This document shows, piece by piece, positions 22,281 through 33,838 of a stretch of DNA of 64,000 nucleotides. Source of the stretch: Gigantopelta aegis (taxonomy: Eukaryota > Mollusca > Gastropoda > Neomphalida > Peltospiridae); assembly GCF_016097555.1 (NCBI RefSeq), contig NC_054712.1, positions 41,577,562 through 41,641,561 of the forward strand. The letters run 5' to 3'. Position 1 is the stretch's first letter, and every line of letters begins with the position of its first letter. The notes beneath the pieces are model-generated. The model was not told the DNA's origin and did not search any database. It worked only from the letters and a program-made list of their open reading frames with translations. Both the position numbers and the translations under genes were made by a program.

Positions 22281-22635
22281 CAGGGGCCACGTGCAGGGTG
22301 AATAGCGCGATTCCGACCTGCTCCCAATGTAAACAAACAAAATGTAGTTTCCCTCTCAAACACTCATTTAGTAAACGATCAGATGTTCACACAATACAAC
22401 GCACTTTTCTACCTCTGTCTTCAGAGAGTTCCACTTTTTGTCGCCCTTTTAGTCGCTCTTCATTCTGAATACCAAAGGCCTGAATTTCCTTTTTTTTTAT
22501 TTAGTGTTCGTTTCGTTTTCAACGAATTCCAGTATTTGAAGAGCTTCCTTTGAGCGGCGATGAGAACAAGGTACATGGAAGGTTTCTCCGTACTCTGTTA
22601 GCGTGTATTCGAGGTTATATCCGAGTCTTTGTGAA
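22281..22635. other. No supported gene
   Basis: Spacer between the duplication and the long array. No signal beyond a T-run at 22491. Confidence 0.4.
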
Positions 22636-25600
22636 TACAGACATCAAGAAACGCGCTAGGTAGCACCTACATCAAGAGACGTGCTAGATAGCACATACAC
22701 CAAGAGACGCGCTACATGGCACAGACATCAAGAGACGCTCTAGATAGCACAGACATCAAGAGAACGCTATATAGCACAGACATCAAGAGATGCGCTAGGT
22801 AGCACATACATCAAGAGACGTGCTAGATAGCACATACATCAAGAGACAGGCTACATAGCACAGACATCAAGAGACGCGCTAGATAGCACATACATCAAGA
22901 AACAGGCTACATACCACAGACATCAAGAGACGCATTAGGTAGCCCAGACATCAAGGGACGCGCTAGGTAGCATATACATCAAGAGACGCGCTACATAGCA
23001 CAGACATCAAGAGACGCGCTACCTAGCACATATATTAAGAGACGGTCCAGGTAGCACAGACATCAAGAGATACGCTAGGTAGCACACACACCAAGAGACA
23101 CGCTAGGTAGCACATATATCAAGAGACGCGCTAGATAGCACAGATATCAACAGACGCGATAGCACAGGCATCAAGAGACGTGCTAGGTAGCACATATATC
23201 AAGGGACGCGCTAGGTAGCACAGACATCAAGAGACGTGTTATATAGCACAGACATCAAGATACGCACTAAGTAGCACATACATCAAGATACGCGCTAGGT
23301 AGCACAGACATCAAGAGGCGTTAGGTAGCACAGACATCGACAGACGCGCTAGGTAGCACAGACATCAAGAGACGCTCTAGGTAGCACAGACGTCAAGAGA
23401 CTTGCTAGATAGCACAGACATCAAGAGACGCGCTAAATAGGACAGATATCAAGAGACGCTCTAGGTAGCACAGACGTCAAGAGACGTGCTAGGTTGCACA
23501 GACATCAAGAGATGCGCTAGGTAGCACAGTTATCAAGAGACGCGCTAGGTAGCACAGACATCAAGAGACGCGCTAAGTAGCACAGACGTCAAGAGACGTG
23601 CTAGATAGCACAGACATCAAGAGACGCGCTAAATAGCACAGATATCAAGAGACGCTCTAGGTAGCACAGACGTCAAGAGACGTGCTAGGTTGCACAGACA
23701 TCAAGAGACGTGCTACATAGCACAAACATCAAGAGATGCGCTAGGTAGCACAGTCATCAAGAGACGCGCTAGGTAGCACAGACATCAAGAGACGCGCTAA
23801 GTAGCACAGACGTCAAGAGACGTGCTAGATAGCACAGACATCAAGAGACGCGCTAAATAGCACAGATATCAAGAGACGCTCTAGGTAGCACAGACGCCAA
23901 GAGACGTGCTAGGTTGCACAGACATCAAGAGACGTGCTACATAGCACAGACATCAAGAGATGCGCTAGGTAGCACAGTCATCAAGAGATGCGCTAGGTAG
24001 CACAGACATCAAGAGACGCGCTAAGTAGCACAGACATCAAGAGACACGCTAGATAGCATATACATCAAGAGACGCGCTAAATAGCACAGATATCAAGAGA
24101 CGCTCTAGGTAGCACAGACGTCAAGAGACGTGCTAGGTTGCACAGACATCAAGAGACGTGCTACATATATTAAGATACGTTCTAGGTAGCACAGACATCA
24201 AGAGATACGCTAGGTAGCACACACACCAAGAGACACGCTAGGTAGCACATATATCAAGAGACGCGCTAGATAGCACAGATATCAACAGACGCGATAGCAC
24301 AGGCATCAAGAGACGTGCTAGGTAGCACATATATCAAGGGACGCGCTAGGTAGCACAGACATCAAGAGACGTGTTATATAGCACAGACATCAAGAGACGT
24401 GCTAGGTAGCACAGACATCAAGAGACACGCTAGATAGCACAAACATCAAGAGATGCGCTATATAGCACAGATATCAAGAGACGCGCTAGGTAGTACATAC
24501 ATCAAGAGACACGCTAGGTAGCATAGACATCAAGAGACGCACTAGGTAACACAGATATCAAGAGACGCGCTACGTAGCACGGACACCAAGAGACGCGCTA
24601 GGTAGCACAAACATCAAGAGACACTCTATGTAGCACAGATATCAAGAGACGCGCTATATAGCAGACATCAAGATACGCACTAAGTAGCACATACATCAAG
24701 ATACGCGCTAGGTAGCACAGCCATCAAGAGGCGTTAGGTAGCACAGACATCAACAGACGCGCTAGGTAGCACAGACATCAAGAGACGCTCTAGGTAGCAC
24801 AGACATCAAGGGACGCGCTAAATAGCACAGATATCAAGAGACGCGCTAGGTAGCACAGACGTCAAGAGACGCTCTAGGTATGCACAGACATCAAGAGACG
24901 TGCTACATAGCACAGACATCAAGAGATGCGCTAGGTAGCACAGTCATCAAGAGACGCGCTAGGTAGCACAGACATCAAGAGACGCGCTAAGTAGCACAGA
25001 CGTCAAGAGACGTGCTAGATAGCACAGACATCAAGAGACGCGCTAGGTAGCACAGACATCAAGAGACACGCTAGGTAGCACAGATATCAAGAGACGCGCT
25101 AGGTAGCACAGACATCAAGAGACGCACTACGTAGCACAGACATCAAGAGACGCGCTAGGTAGCACAGTCATCAAGAGATGCGCTAGGTAGCACAGACATC
25201 AAGAGACGCGCTAGGTAGCACAGACATCAAGAGACGCGCTAGGTAGCACAGACATCAAGAGACTTGCTAGATAGCACAGACATCAAGAGACGCGCTAAGG
25301 TAGCACAGATATCAAGAGACGCTCTAGGTATGCACAGACATCAAGAGACGTGCTAGGTTGCACAGACATCAAGAGACGCGCTAGGTAGCACAGACATCAA
25401 GAGACGCGCTAGGTAGCACAGACACCAAGAGACGCGCTAGGTAGCACAGACATCAAGAGACGCGCTAGTAGCACAGACGTCAAGAGACGCGCTAGACAGC
25501 ACAGAGATGCAAGGGAGCACATATATCAAGGGCGCGCTAGGTAGCACAGATATCAAGAGACGCTCTAGGTAGCACAGACGTCAAGAGACGTGCTAGGTTG

Positions 25601-26752
25601 CACAGACATCAAGAGACGTGCTACATAGCACAGACATCAAGAGATGCACAAGGTAGCACAGTCATCAAGAGACGCGCTAGGTAGCACAGACATCGAGAGA
25701 CGCGCTAAGTAGCACAGACATCAAGATACGCGCTAGGTAGCACAGACATCAAGAGACGCGCTAAGTAGCACAGACGTCAAGAGACGTGCTAGATAGCACA
25801 GACATCAAGAGACGCGCTAAATAGCACAGATATCAAGAGACGCTCTAGGTAGCACAGACGTCAAGAGACGTGCTAGGTTGCACAGACATCAAGAGACGTG
25901 CTACACAGCACAGACATCAAGAGATGCGCTAGGTAGCACAGTCATCAAGAGACGCTCTAGGTAGCACAGACATCAAGAGACGCGCTAAGTAGCACAGACA
26001 TCAAGAGACGCGCTAGGTAGCACAGACATCAAGAGACGCGCTAAGTAGCACAGACGTCAAGAGACGTGCTAGATAGCACAGACATCAAGAGACGCGCTAA
26101 ATAGCACAGATATCAAGAGACGCTCTAGGTAGCACAGACGTCAATAGACGTGCTAGGTTGCACAGGCATCAAGAAATGTGCTACATAGCACAGACATCAA
26201 GAGATGCGCTAGGTAGCACAGTCATCAAGAGACGCGCTAGGTAGCACAGACATCAAGAGACGCGCTAAGTAGCACAGACATCAAGAGACGCGCTAGGTAG
26301 CACAGACATCAAGAGACGTGCTAAGTAGCACAGACATCAAGAGACGCGCTAGGTAGCACAGACATCAAGAGACGCGCTAAGTAGCACAGACGTCAAGAGA
26401 CGTGCTAGATAGCACAGACATCAAGAGACGCGCTAAATAGCACAGATATCAAGAGACGCTCTAGGTAGCACAGACGTCAAGAGACGTGCTAGGTTGCACA
26501 GACATCAAGAGTCGTGCTACATAGCACAGACATCAAGAGATGCGCTAGGTAGCACAGTCATCAAGAGACGCGCTAGGTAGCACAGACATCAAGAGACGCG
26601 CTAAGTAGCACAGACATCAATAGACGCGCTAGATAGCATATACATCAAGAGACGCGCTAAGTAGCACAGACATCAAGAGACGCGCTAGATAGCACAGACA
26701 TCAAGAGACGCGCTACGTAGCACAGACGTCAAGAGACACGCTATATAGCACT
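22636..26752. repeat. 28-bp satellite, about 147 copies, with higher-order structure
   Basis: Consensus AGCACAGACATCAAGAGACG followed by CGCTAGGT. Variant monomers recur in fixed order: AGGTTGCACA monomers lie at 23491, 23687, 23911, 24135, 25595, 25875, 26155 and 26491, spaced by 196, 224, 224, then (after a break) 280, 280 and 336 bp, all multiples of 28. A longer block (about 23030-23260) recurs at 24165-24400. The 28-bp period shifts frame and the monomer contains stops, so it is not coding. Confidence 0.97.
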
Positions 26753-27428
26753 GCTGTTGCTAGCCCGAGTACTCTGCTCTTCGAGAGACAGACGGACGTT
26801 TGGACGGTTATTATCACTCTCTGCCATCAGAGATAACTGTGTAGCGAAAACACAGAATGGCTGTCTATCACCGGGTAGGCAAATATTCCCGATCGAATAC
26901 AACTCCGTGCTTTCGCTATTATATACGCCTATTTCATATTCAGATGAGAAGTATCAAGATATGGTGGTGGTAACTAATGATGATCACGTTGATGATGATA
27001 ATAGTGATGTTGATGACGATGGTGATGATCTGGTTGATGATAATGGTAATATTGATAATGATGATGTTCTTGATGATGGTAATGATAGAAATAATATAGT
27101 GATGACGGTAATTATGTCGACAATGTTTTGTCATTGTTGTTTTAAAACTACCTTCTGTCCATCTATCCTGAACAACTGTTTGATGATTATGTTGTTGCTT
27201 ATAATCACGAAGGAGAAGATGGTGACCAAGATGATGACATGTAATTATTTAGTGCTTCGCATGACATCAAGAATATTGGTTCTTCAGCAGACGTGGATCT
27301 CGTAGGGGGCGGCGGCTACTGGGGTGCATTCATTGGTATCTAGGGGGAAAATATAGTACATTACCTTTTCTTGATATTTCTGTGGAAGATTGCTATACAC
27401 ATGTATAGACAATATACATAGCATACAC
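26753..27428. other. No supported gene; degenerate GAT-rich tract
   Basis: A degenerate (GATGAT/GATAAT)n tract at about 26970-27110 produces an Asp/Asn-rich frame without an ATG at its start. I treat it as simple repeat. Confidence 0.5.
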
Positions 27429-27528
27429 TAGGGCTGTACCCTCCGGGAGGAGGGGGGGGGGGGGGGGGTGGATGGCGCAGTTGACCTCTGAGAATCTAGT
27501 AGTGTCCCCCACCTAGGGTACCGCCCTG
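27429..27528. mobile_element. G-run MITE family (M3), short copy
   Basis: Ends GGGCTGTACCC and GGGTACCGCCC are inverted copies, with a G-rich run of about 20 just inside the left end. The family also occurs at 28593-28811 and 30920-31069. Confidence 0.65.
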
Positions 27529-27533
27529 ATAAA

Positions 27534-27875
27534 TTTGAATACTGTAGAGGCGGGACGTAGCCCAGTGGTACAGCGTTCGTTCGATGCGCGGTCGGTGTGG
27601 GATCGATCCACGTCGGTGGGCCTATTGGGCTATTTCTCGTTCCAGCCCGTGCACCATATCAAAGGCCGTGGTATGTACTATCCTGTCTGTGGGATGGTGC
27701 ATATAAAAGATTCCTTGCTGCTAATCGGAAAGAGTAGCTCATGAAGTGGCGACAGTGGGTTTCCTCTCTCAATATCTGTGTAGTCCATAACCATATGTCT
27801 GACGCCATATAACTGTAAATAAAATGTGTTGAGTGCGTCGTTAAATAAAACATATTTTTCTTTCTTTGAATACTG
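27534..27875 (+). repeat. Full-length SINE, head H1 with tail B, with target duplication
   Basis: The body 27545-27864 is flanked by TTTGAATACTG (27534-27544 and 27865-27875). The head has GTAGCCCAGTGGTACAGCG and GGGATCGATCC. Tail B is GACGCCATATAACTG then GTGCGTCGTTAAATAAAAC and ends in TTCTTTC. This is one of the best-preserved copies and defines the unit length (320 bp). Confidence 0.95.
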
Positions 27876-28587
27876 CAGGTTCCCTTTTTAAACCCCCTTC
27901 CTGAATACTGGGAGTGCCGTTTTTAAACACCGCATCCCTCATAAATATTTTGAATTCGGCCCTGTTTGGTGTACCTAGCCATTGTTTTATGATCACCTGT
28001 GGTTCACCGTTTAACTAAAGAGCTGATTTTAAAATTAATATTTCAAGTATGTAAAACAAACAAATACTGACAGACTGTAGATAGGACAAAAACTTTAACG
28101 AAGACGATGTTGATATAACGTATTTCCGTAGTTATCTTTACTATCGGCGTTTAGACATTGCTGCAGAATCCGCTTCTTTTTTTTCTCTTTTTTTTCTTTT
28201 TTCCCCGCAAGAAGCTGGTTTTATAATTACCATCACGGGAAAGGTGAACGTGTAGTGTTTGTTGACAAAGTAGATAAGACAGCTCTATGCTCGGAGTAGG
28301 GAAACAGATGAGAGTGGAGTTTTCATTCTTAGCAGACGTCACGAGATCTTTCAGCAGACGACTGCAAAAATAAATATCCATTTACCATGATGCCACGTGA
28401 CCTCCGTGACCTCTTCATGTCGTCTGCGTTTTGCTCAATTTTCTTTACGGTTTTTCCAAACAAACTGGTTGAAAATGAAAACAGATCGAGACGAAAGTGA
28501 AAAGGTTTGTTTATTTTTAATAAAAGCGGGTTGCTGGCTTTTTCTGGTTTACAGAGGCGGTTCACCTTTTTGATAAATAAACAACAG
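27876..28587. other. No supported gene
   Basis: Low-copy sequence with pyrimidine runs at 28177-28204. Open frames on both strands overlap each other and have no recognised domain. Confidence 0.4.
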
Positions 28588-28622
28588 CTCTGCATGGCCG
28601 TACTCTCCGGGGGGGGGGGGGG

Positions 28623-28653
<31 letters not shown>

Positions 28654-28816
28654 TGCTGCCCTGAGAATCTCACTTTTGTTTTACTCCAGAAAGCAGCATA
28701 CACATCTCAGGGTTTAATTTGTGTATAGTGTTTCATTTGTTTATAAAAAGTAGCCCCCCCCCCCCCCCCCCCCCCCCTCCCCTCCAGGAATTCGATCAGG
28801 GTACGGCCCTGCTCTG
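28588..28816. mobile_element. G-run/C-run MITE (M3)
   Basis: The element 28593-28811 starts CATGGCCGTAC and ends GTACGGCCCTG. A G-run followed by (GT)n lies inside the left end and a run of about 25 C inside the right end. The direct repeat CTCTG flanks it. Confidence 0.7.
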
Positions 28817-29037
28817 GAATCTTCTTGTTCACTGTCAACAAAATAATAAAATAACAGAATTTCCAACTCACCTAAATAATTTGTTTACAATTTTCATCAA
28901 ACGAGTCATTTTCAGGGAGTGCCCTTTCGCCCTTGGTCCCCTCTCTAAAATATTTACTGGGCCCGCCCTTGAGTGTCATACAGGTAGCTTGTTGTAGCAC
29001 AGTGGTTTGTGGTGCGTTGTTGTGTCGTAGGGATATA

Positions 29038-29461
29038 TTAAAATGACATTCCTGACTTTGCTTCATTGTAAGATGTTTCTGACTAATAAAATAATTCTAC
29101 GATTAAACTTAAATATTAAATACATTTTCTTGTTTAGAATATCGGTGTCTGTATATTCAATGTGTTTCTGGTTGTTGTTTTTTTTTTTTTTTTTTTTAAA
29201 GATTGGTTGTCTTAATATTTGTAAGAAGCCCAAACTGGATTTTGTCTTCAAATAATTTCGTACGTACGAAAAAACCTTTTTAGGAAATAAAATGAAATTT
29301 AAACTAGTACAAATATTAGAACGATCACAAACACGTTTAAAATACAGCCACTAATATTTTATGCAGAAAAATATATTTGATATGTAATTGCAATCGTTAA
29401 AAAGTCTCTGTTAGTCGGTAACATCTTAAAAATTGCAGCAAACTCAGGAATGTCCCTTTAA
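29038..29461. mobile_element. TTAA-flanked MITE (M1)
   Basis: TTAA at each end; inverted ends ACATTCCTGACTTTGCT / GCAGCAAACTCAGGAATGT. The interior is also largely palindromic around AATTTCGTACGTACGAA. TTAA targets suggest piggyBac- or Kolobok-type transposase in trans. No coding sequence. Confidence 0.88.
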
Positions 29462-29640
29462 TGCAGCTTTTCTGTCTGTGAGAAAGTGCATATAAAAGAA
29501 CCCTTGCTGCATTGGGAAAAATGTAGCGGGCTTCCTCTGGTGACTACATGTCAGAGTTACCAAATGTTTGACATCCAATAGCCGATGATTAATTAATCAA
29601 TGAGTGTGATCTAGTGGTGACTGTAGTGTAAAACAACACC
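29462..29640 (+). repeat. SINE, 5'-truncated, tail A
   Basis: Starts in the body (TTCTGTCTGTGAGAAAGTGC) immediately after the MITE and ends in GATCTAGTGGTGACTG. Confidence 0.75.
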
Positions 29641-29708
29641 AGCTTTAACTGTGACATACTTCCTCAAAAAGACTTTTCTTTGACACAAACAAATCGAACA
29701 CTTTTCAT

Positions 29709-30039
29709 TACATTTATGCCGGAAGGAAGGAATGTTTTATTTAACGAGCACTCAACACATTTTAATTACGGTTATATGGCGTCAGACATATGGTTAAGGA
29801 CCACTCAGATAATGAGAAAGGAAACCCGCTGCCGCCACGCAATGAGCTATTCTTTCTGATTAACAGCACCATACCACAAACAGGGTAGCACATACCACAG
29901 CCTTTGATATGCCAGTCGTGGTGCACTGGCTGGAGAAATAGCCCAATGGGCTCACCGACGGGGATCGATCCCAAACTGATCGCGCATCAAGCGAGCGCTT
30001 TACCACTAGGCTACGCCCCGCCCCTACATTTATGCCGGA
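29709..30039 (-). repeat. Full-length SINE, H1 with tail B, with target duplication
   Basis: The insert 29724-30024 is flanked by TACATTTATGCCGGA (29709-29723 and 30025-30039). All modules are present on the minus strand. Confidence 0.95.
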
Positions 30040-30295
30040 GGCGGCGAGAGGGAGCCGTCTCCTTCTCCTTCCCTCTAGGTTCTAGGTAGGAAATAACAGA
30101 GGTAATACTACAAATCGCCATGTAAACAATATGTATTCGTCAAAGAGAAATATGTTTGTTTATTTAATACCATGTTTATCTGCGGTGAGACCTTGAACGC
30201 ACATGACGCTTGAGTCATCAGCTGGAGACATCTGTTGACAACAGAACTTTATTTCTCTCTGATCAGCAAACGGTGATACATTGAGGTGGTTTACT

Positions 30296-30428
<133 letters not shown>

Positions 30429-30540
30429 ACCTAGTAACTTTGTACTGGACGACTCCCCGCCGTCAGGGCACGAACATAGCTGCTGTTACACACCAGTGCA
30501 CGAAACACAGCTACTAGTCGGCAACAGACTGTTGCTCATG

Positions 30541-30820
30541 TCCCCTGCACGTGTTGTAACCTCACCGTGGTGCAGAGGTGTAACATTTTCTTTGAGAATG
30601 GCCAATACAGCACAAAATTGAAGTTTTGAGTAAAATTCAGTATCCGTAAAATTCTGTGATATTTGTGTTTTTGCACAGTTCTTTATACTGTTCTTTACAC
30701 TGTTTCTGTTTAAACCTTGAATTTTTATATTGATGTTGATCATCACTTTATTTATTTACATTACCATAGTTTGACACCCAATAGCCGATGTATTTTTCGT
30801 GCTGGGGTGTCGTTAAACAT
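30541..30820 (+). repeat. Retroposon family D
   Basis: TGTTGTAACCTCACCGTGGT, GAGAATGGCCAATACAGCAC, then the tail GACACCCAATAGCCGATG and GCTGGGGTGTCGTTAAACAT. The ATTC tail is lost. Confidence 0.85.
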
Positions 30821-30913
30821 GTACTTTATATTCTTTATAAACCCCCCACTTTCAAATACACTGATCTGGCCCTGAATAGCTGCTGCTGCTGATTGCCTCT
30901 CTTTCGTTAACTC

Positions 30914-31075
30914 GACCAACAGGGCCGTACCCTCCGGGAGGGGAGGGGGGGGGGGGGGAGGCAGAAAATGGGATACACATCTCAGGGTTTAATTTGTATA
31001 GTGTTTCATTTGTTTATAAAAAGGTAGTGAACCCCACCCCACTAGGATTTTGATCAGGGTACAGCCTTGGACCAA
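30914..31075. mobile_element. G-run MITE (M3) with 6-bp flanking repeat
   Basis: The element 30920-31069, CAGGGCCGTACCC to GGGTACAGCCTTG, is flanked by GACCAA. It shares ACACATCTCAGGGTTTAATT with the copy at 28593. Confidence 0.7.
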
Positions 31076-31112
31076 CCGTCGAGTTCATCACGTTACACAC
31101 GTTACACGTTAA

Positions 31113-31345
31113 ACAGTGCACCACAACTGGTCAAAGGCCGTGGTATGTGCTTTCCTGTCAGTGGGAAAGTGCATATAAAAGATCCCTTGCTGCATTGGGG
31201 GGGGGGGGGGGATGTAGCGAGTTTCCACTGATGACTACGTGTCAGAATTACCAAATGTTTGACATCCAGTAGCCGATGATTAATTAGGCCTAATCAATGT
31301 GCTCTAGTGGTGTCGTTAAACGAAACAAACTTTAACTTTTAAAGT
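31113..31345 (+). repeat. SINE, 5'-truncated, tail A
   Basis: CAGTGCACCACAACTGGTCA through CTAGTGGTGTCGTTAAACGA, with a G-run at 31197-31211 inside the body. Confidence 0.85.
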
Positions 31346-31867
31346 TGTAAAACGTGACCCAGTGTTTAAGTATTGTAAATGTGTATACTGTACATTAAGC
31401 TTTGTAAATTCGGCGCATTATGCTTAGCTATTGGCGTCCGTAACAATAATGGTTGCCAAACCTCTCCTATGTCTTATCCACTGCGCCGTATTACTACGCC
31501 TTATTACTACGCCCCGCATGCCAGTGTATTGTGTGTTTCTCTGCAGGTGAAGGTGTGTCATTAATCTTCGTGTTAAAAACTCATCAAAAACTTGGTTAAC
31601 TGATGCTATCTTCCAAGTCGTAACTTGATTTAGTCGGAGAAATAATAAATGTTTTCTTGGCGCAGTCTTTGCGCGTGCATGGGCGGCGGCCTTGAAGCTA
31701 CTGACGTCTGTACTGCACTCGTTGCTACGCCTCGGGTCGACTGGTGCTCAGTTGGACGTTCGCTCCGTTTCGGGAATTCGATCACGATCCACTCGCTGCC
31801 CTTATCATTCCTAACGGTAGCTGTCTCCGTGAAGAAAGGTTCGGTGAGCAAACATGTAAACTACACC
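31346..31867. other. No proven gene; CpG-rich stretch 31630-31860
   Basis: A CpG-rich island-like stretch carries a 73-residue minus-strand frame and a 75-residue plus-strand frame. Neither has a recognised domain. An exon cannot be excluded. Confidence 0.35.
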
Positions 31868-31875
31868 AGTGTATA

Positions 31876-32164
31876 GAAAGAAAGAAATGACGCACTCAAC
31901 ACATTTTTTTTACGGTTATATGGCGTCAGACATATGATGAAGGAACACACAGATATTGAGAGAGGAAACCCGCTGTCGCCTCTTCATGAGCTACTCCTTT
32001 CGATTAGCAGCAAGGGATGTTTTATATGTGCCATCTCACAGACAGGGTAGTACATACCACGGGCTTTGATATACCAGTCGTGGTGCATCGGCTGGAACGA
32101 GAAATAGCCCAATGGGCCCACCGATGCGCATGAAGCGAGCGCTGTACCGCTGGGCTACTTCCCG
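31876..32164 (-). repeat. SINE, H1 with tail B
   Basis: Minus strand, near full length with a short deletion in the head. AGTGTATA lies on both sides (about 31867 and 32168) as a probable target duplication. Confidence 0.85.
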
Positions 32165-32216
32165 CCCCCTAGTGTATAAGAGTCGGGTCTGTACAGAGCA
32201 CGCGCGATTCTCCACA

Positions 32217-32420
32217 CTCTACCGGTCTCGGTGGTGTTGTGCTTAAGCCATCGCATTAAACCTGAAGGGTACTGGGTTCGTATCTCGGTATGGACTCCAA
32301 CCAAAGTACGTTTTTCTGGCTAAATGGCTAGATGGGGATGTACACCGACGTTTTCCTCACCGTTCACCAGGCGGAGGGTTTTCACCACCACCCCCTTCCA
32401 ATAAACTGTCGGGGGGGGGG
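32217..32420 (+). repeat. tRNA-derived SINE, head H3
   Basis: CGGTCTCGGTGGTGTTGTGC (A-box region) and GGGTTCGTATCTCG (B-box region). The usual tail of this family (AGATAGCTGAGGTGTGT, CCTTAATTAGATATAAGCA) appears separately at 33020-33060. Confidence 0.6.
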
Positions 32421-32457
32421 GGGGGGGAGCACGACTTCGTCTCCCTTAGTCTAGACT

Positions 32458-32575
32458 CCTGTGAGTTAGCTCAGTCGATTGAGTGCTCGCCTGGGGTGCT
32501 TGCGTCGCAGGATCGAACCACCTCGGTGGATCCATTCAACTGACTGGGGGTTTTTCTCGTTATAACCAGTGCATA
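32458..32575 (+). repeat. SINE, head H2 fragment
   Basis: GTTAGCTCAGTCGATTGAGT and CGCAGGATCGAACCACC form A and B boxes; the body stops at ACCAGTGCATA, where the next array begins. Confidence 0.75.
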
Positions 32576-32577
32576 AG

Positions 32578-33008
32578 GTAGCTGTGCATTTACGGTGATC
32601 TTAGCGATAAGAAGACATTAAGTAAATAAGGTAGCTGTGCATTTACGGTGATCTTAGCGCTAAGATGACATTAAGTAAATAAGATAGCTGTGTACTTACG
32701 GTGATCTTAGCGATAAGACCACCTTAAGTAAATAAGGTACCGTAGCTGTGCATTTACGGTGATGTTAGCGCTAAGATCACCTTAAGTAAATAAGGTAGCT
32801 GTGTATTTACGGTGATCTTAGCGCTAAGATCACCTTAAGTAAATAAGGTAGCTGTGCATTTACGATGATCTTAGCGCTAAGATCACCTAAGTAAATAAGG
32901 TAGCTGTGTATTTACGATGATCTTAGCGCTAAGATCACCTTATGTAAATAAGGTAGCTGTGCATTTACGATGATCTTAGCGCTAAAATCGCTTCGTAAAA
33001 CGGGGCCT
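32578..33008. repeat. 53-bp array built on a MITE palindrome, about 8 copies
   Basis: Monomers centre on the palindrome GATCTTAGCGCTAAGATC and are spaced by 52-58 bp. The array ends with CGCTTCGTAAAACGGGGCC, which looks like a transposon terminus. A single copy of the palindrome with a related flank lies near 18645-18690. Confidence 0.85.
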
Positions 33009-33643
33009 GGACATACACACCAGATAGCTGAGGTGTGTAACCTTAATTAGATATAAGCAGGAAATTAAAATTTAAATTAAATATGACGAGTCTAAATTTG
33101 ACGACATATAGGCCTATCTCTCATCTGACAATTTTGACTTCTCTAATGATATTTAATTTAAAGCTGCAATTGTGTCTCGCCATAAAACTTATAACATCAA
33201 TTATTATGAAATATCTCAAAATATCAGTGAAATAAAAGTGTTATCAGTCACTCAGTGACGATAACACATTTTAGAGTACCTGAAGGTTTTCACCACCACA
33301 CACTTGCCACAAGTTATATAATAAATAGAAAATGTCATGTTTTTTTGTCAAATTTGATTTATATCTCATCTCGTGAAGTTTGCAATCATATCACACTAGT
33401 CGCGCAAGTCGGGGAATGAAATATCCTCTATTTACTAATGTACAATACAAACACAATTACAGTTTTAATAAACTCATACTCTCGTCTCACCATATTATAA
33501 CATCATTTATTAATGTAAAATACAAATACAGCTACACTTTTAATAAACTCACAGCCTAGCCTCGCCATATTATAACATTATTCGTTACTCTAAAATACAA
33601 ACACAACTACAATTTGGAGCATTCACACCAGCTGCATTTCGGC
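33009..33643. other. No gene; tail of an H3-type SINE at its left edge
   Basis: 33020-33060 is the H3 family tail. The rest is AT-rich with a loosely repeated phrase (AATACAAACACAACTAC) at 33445-33615. Confidence 0.45.
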
Positions 33644-33838
33644 TTCAATAAAGTTAACACTTTTTAAACGACACCAATAGATCACATTAATAAATTAACC
33701 ATCGGCTAACATGTCGAACATTTGGTAATTCTGACATATAGTCTAATATAAAATCCATTATATTTCTTCCATTAGCAGCAAGGGATCGAACAGCACATAC
33801 CACGCCTTCAGTGATATGCCTGTTGTGGAGAACTGGTT
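33644..33838 (-). repeat. SINE fragment, body with tail A
   Basis: Minus strand, cut inside the body exactly where the LINE fragment begins. Confidence 0.7.

Noticed and set aside
22636-26752. CRISPR-like array (28-bp repeats)
   Set aside because: The repeats are contiguous with no unique spacers, in a eukaryotic genome; it is a satellite.
26757-27305. 182-residue Asp/Asn-rich frame just after the 28-bp array
   Set aside because: No ATG at its start, and the acidic stretch is a degenerate GAT microsatellite.
31630-31876. Possible exon in a CpG-rich stretch, both strands open
   Set aside because: Neither frame has a known domain or convincing splice sites; kept only as a CpG-rich stretch.
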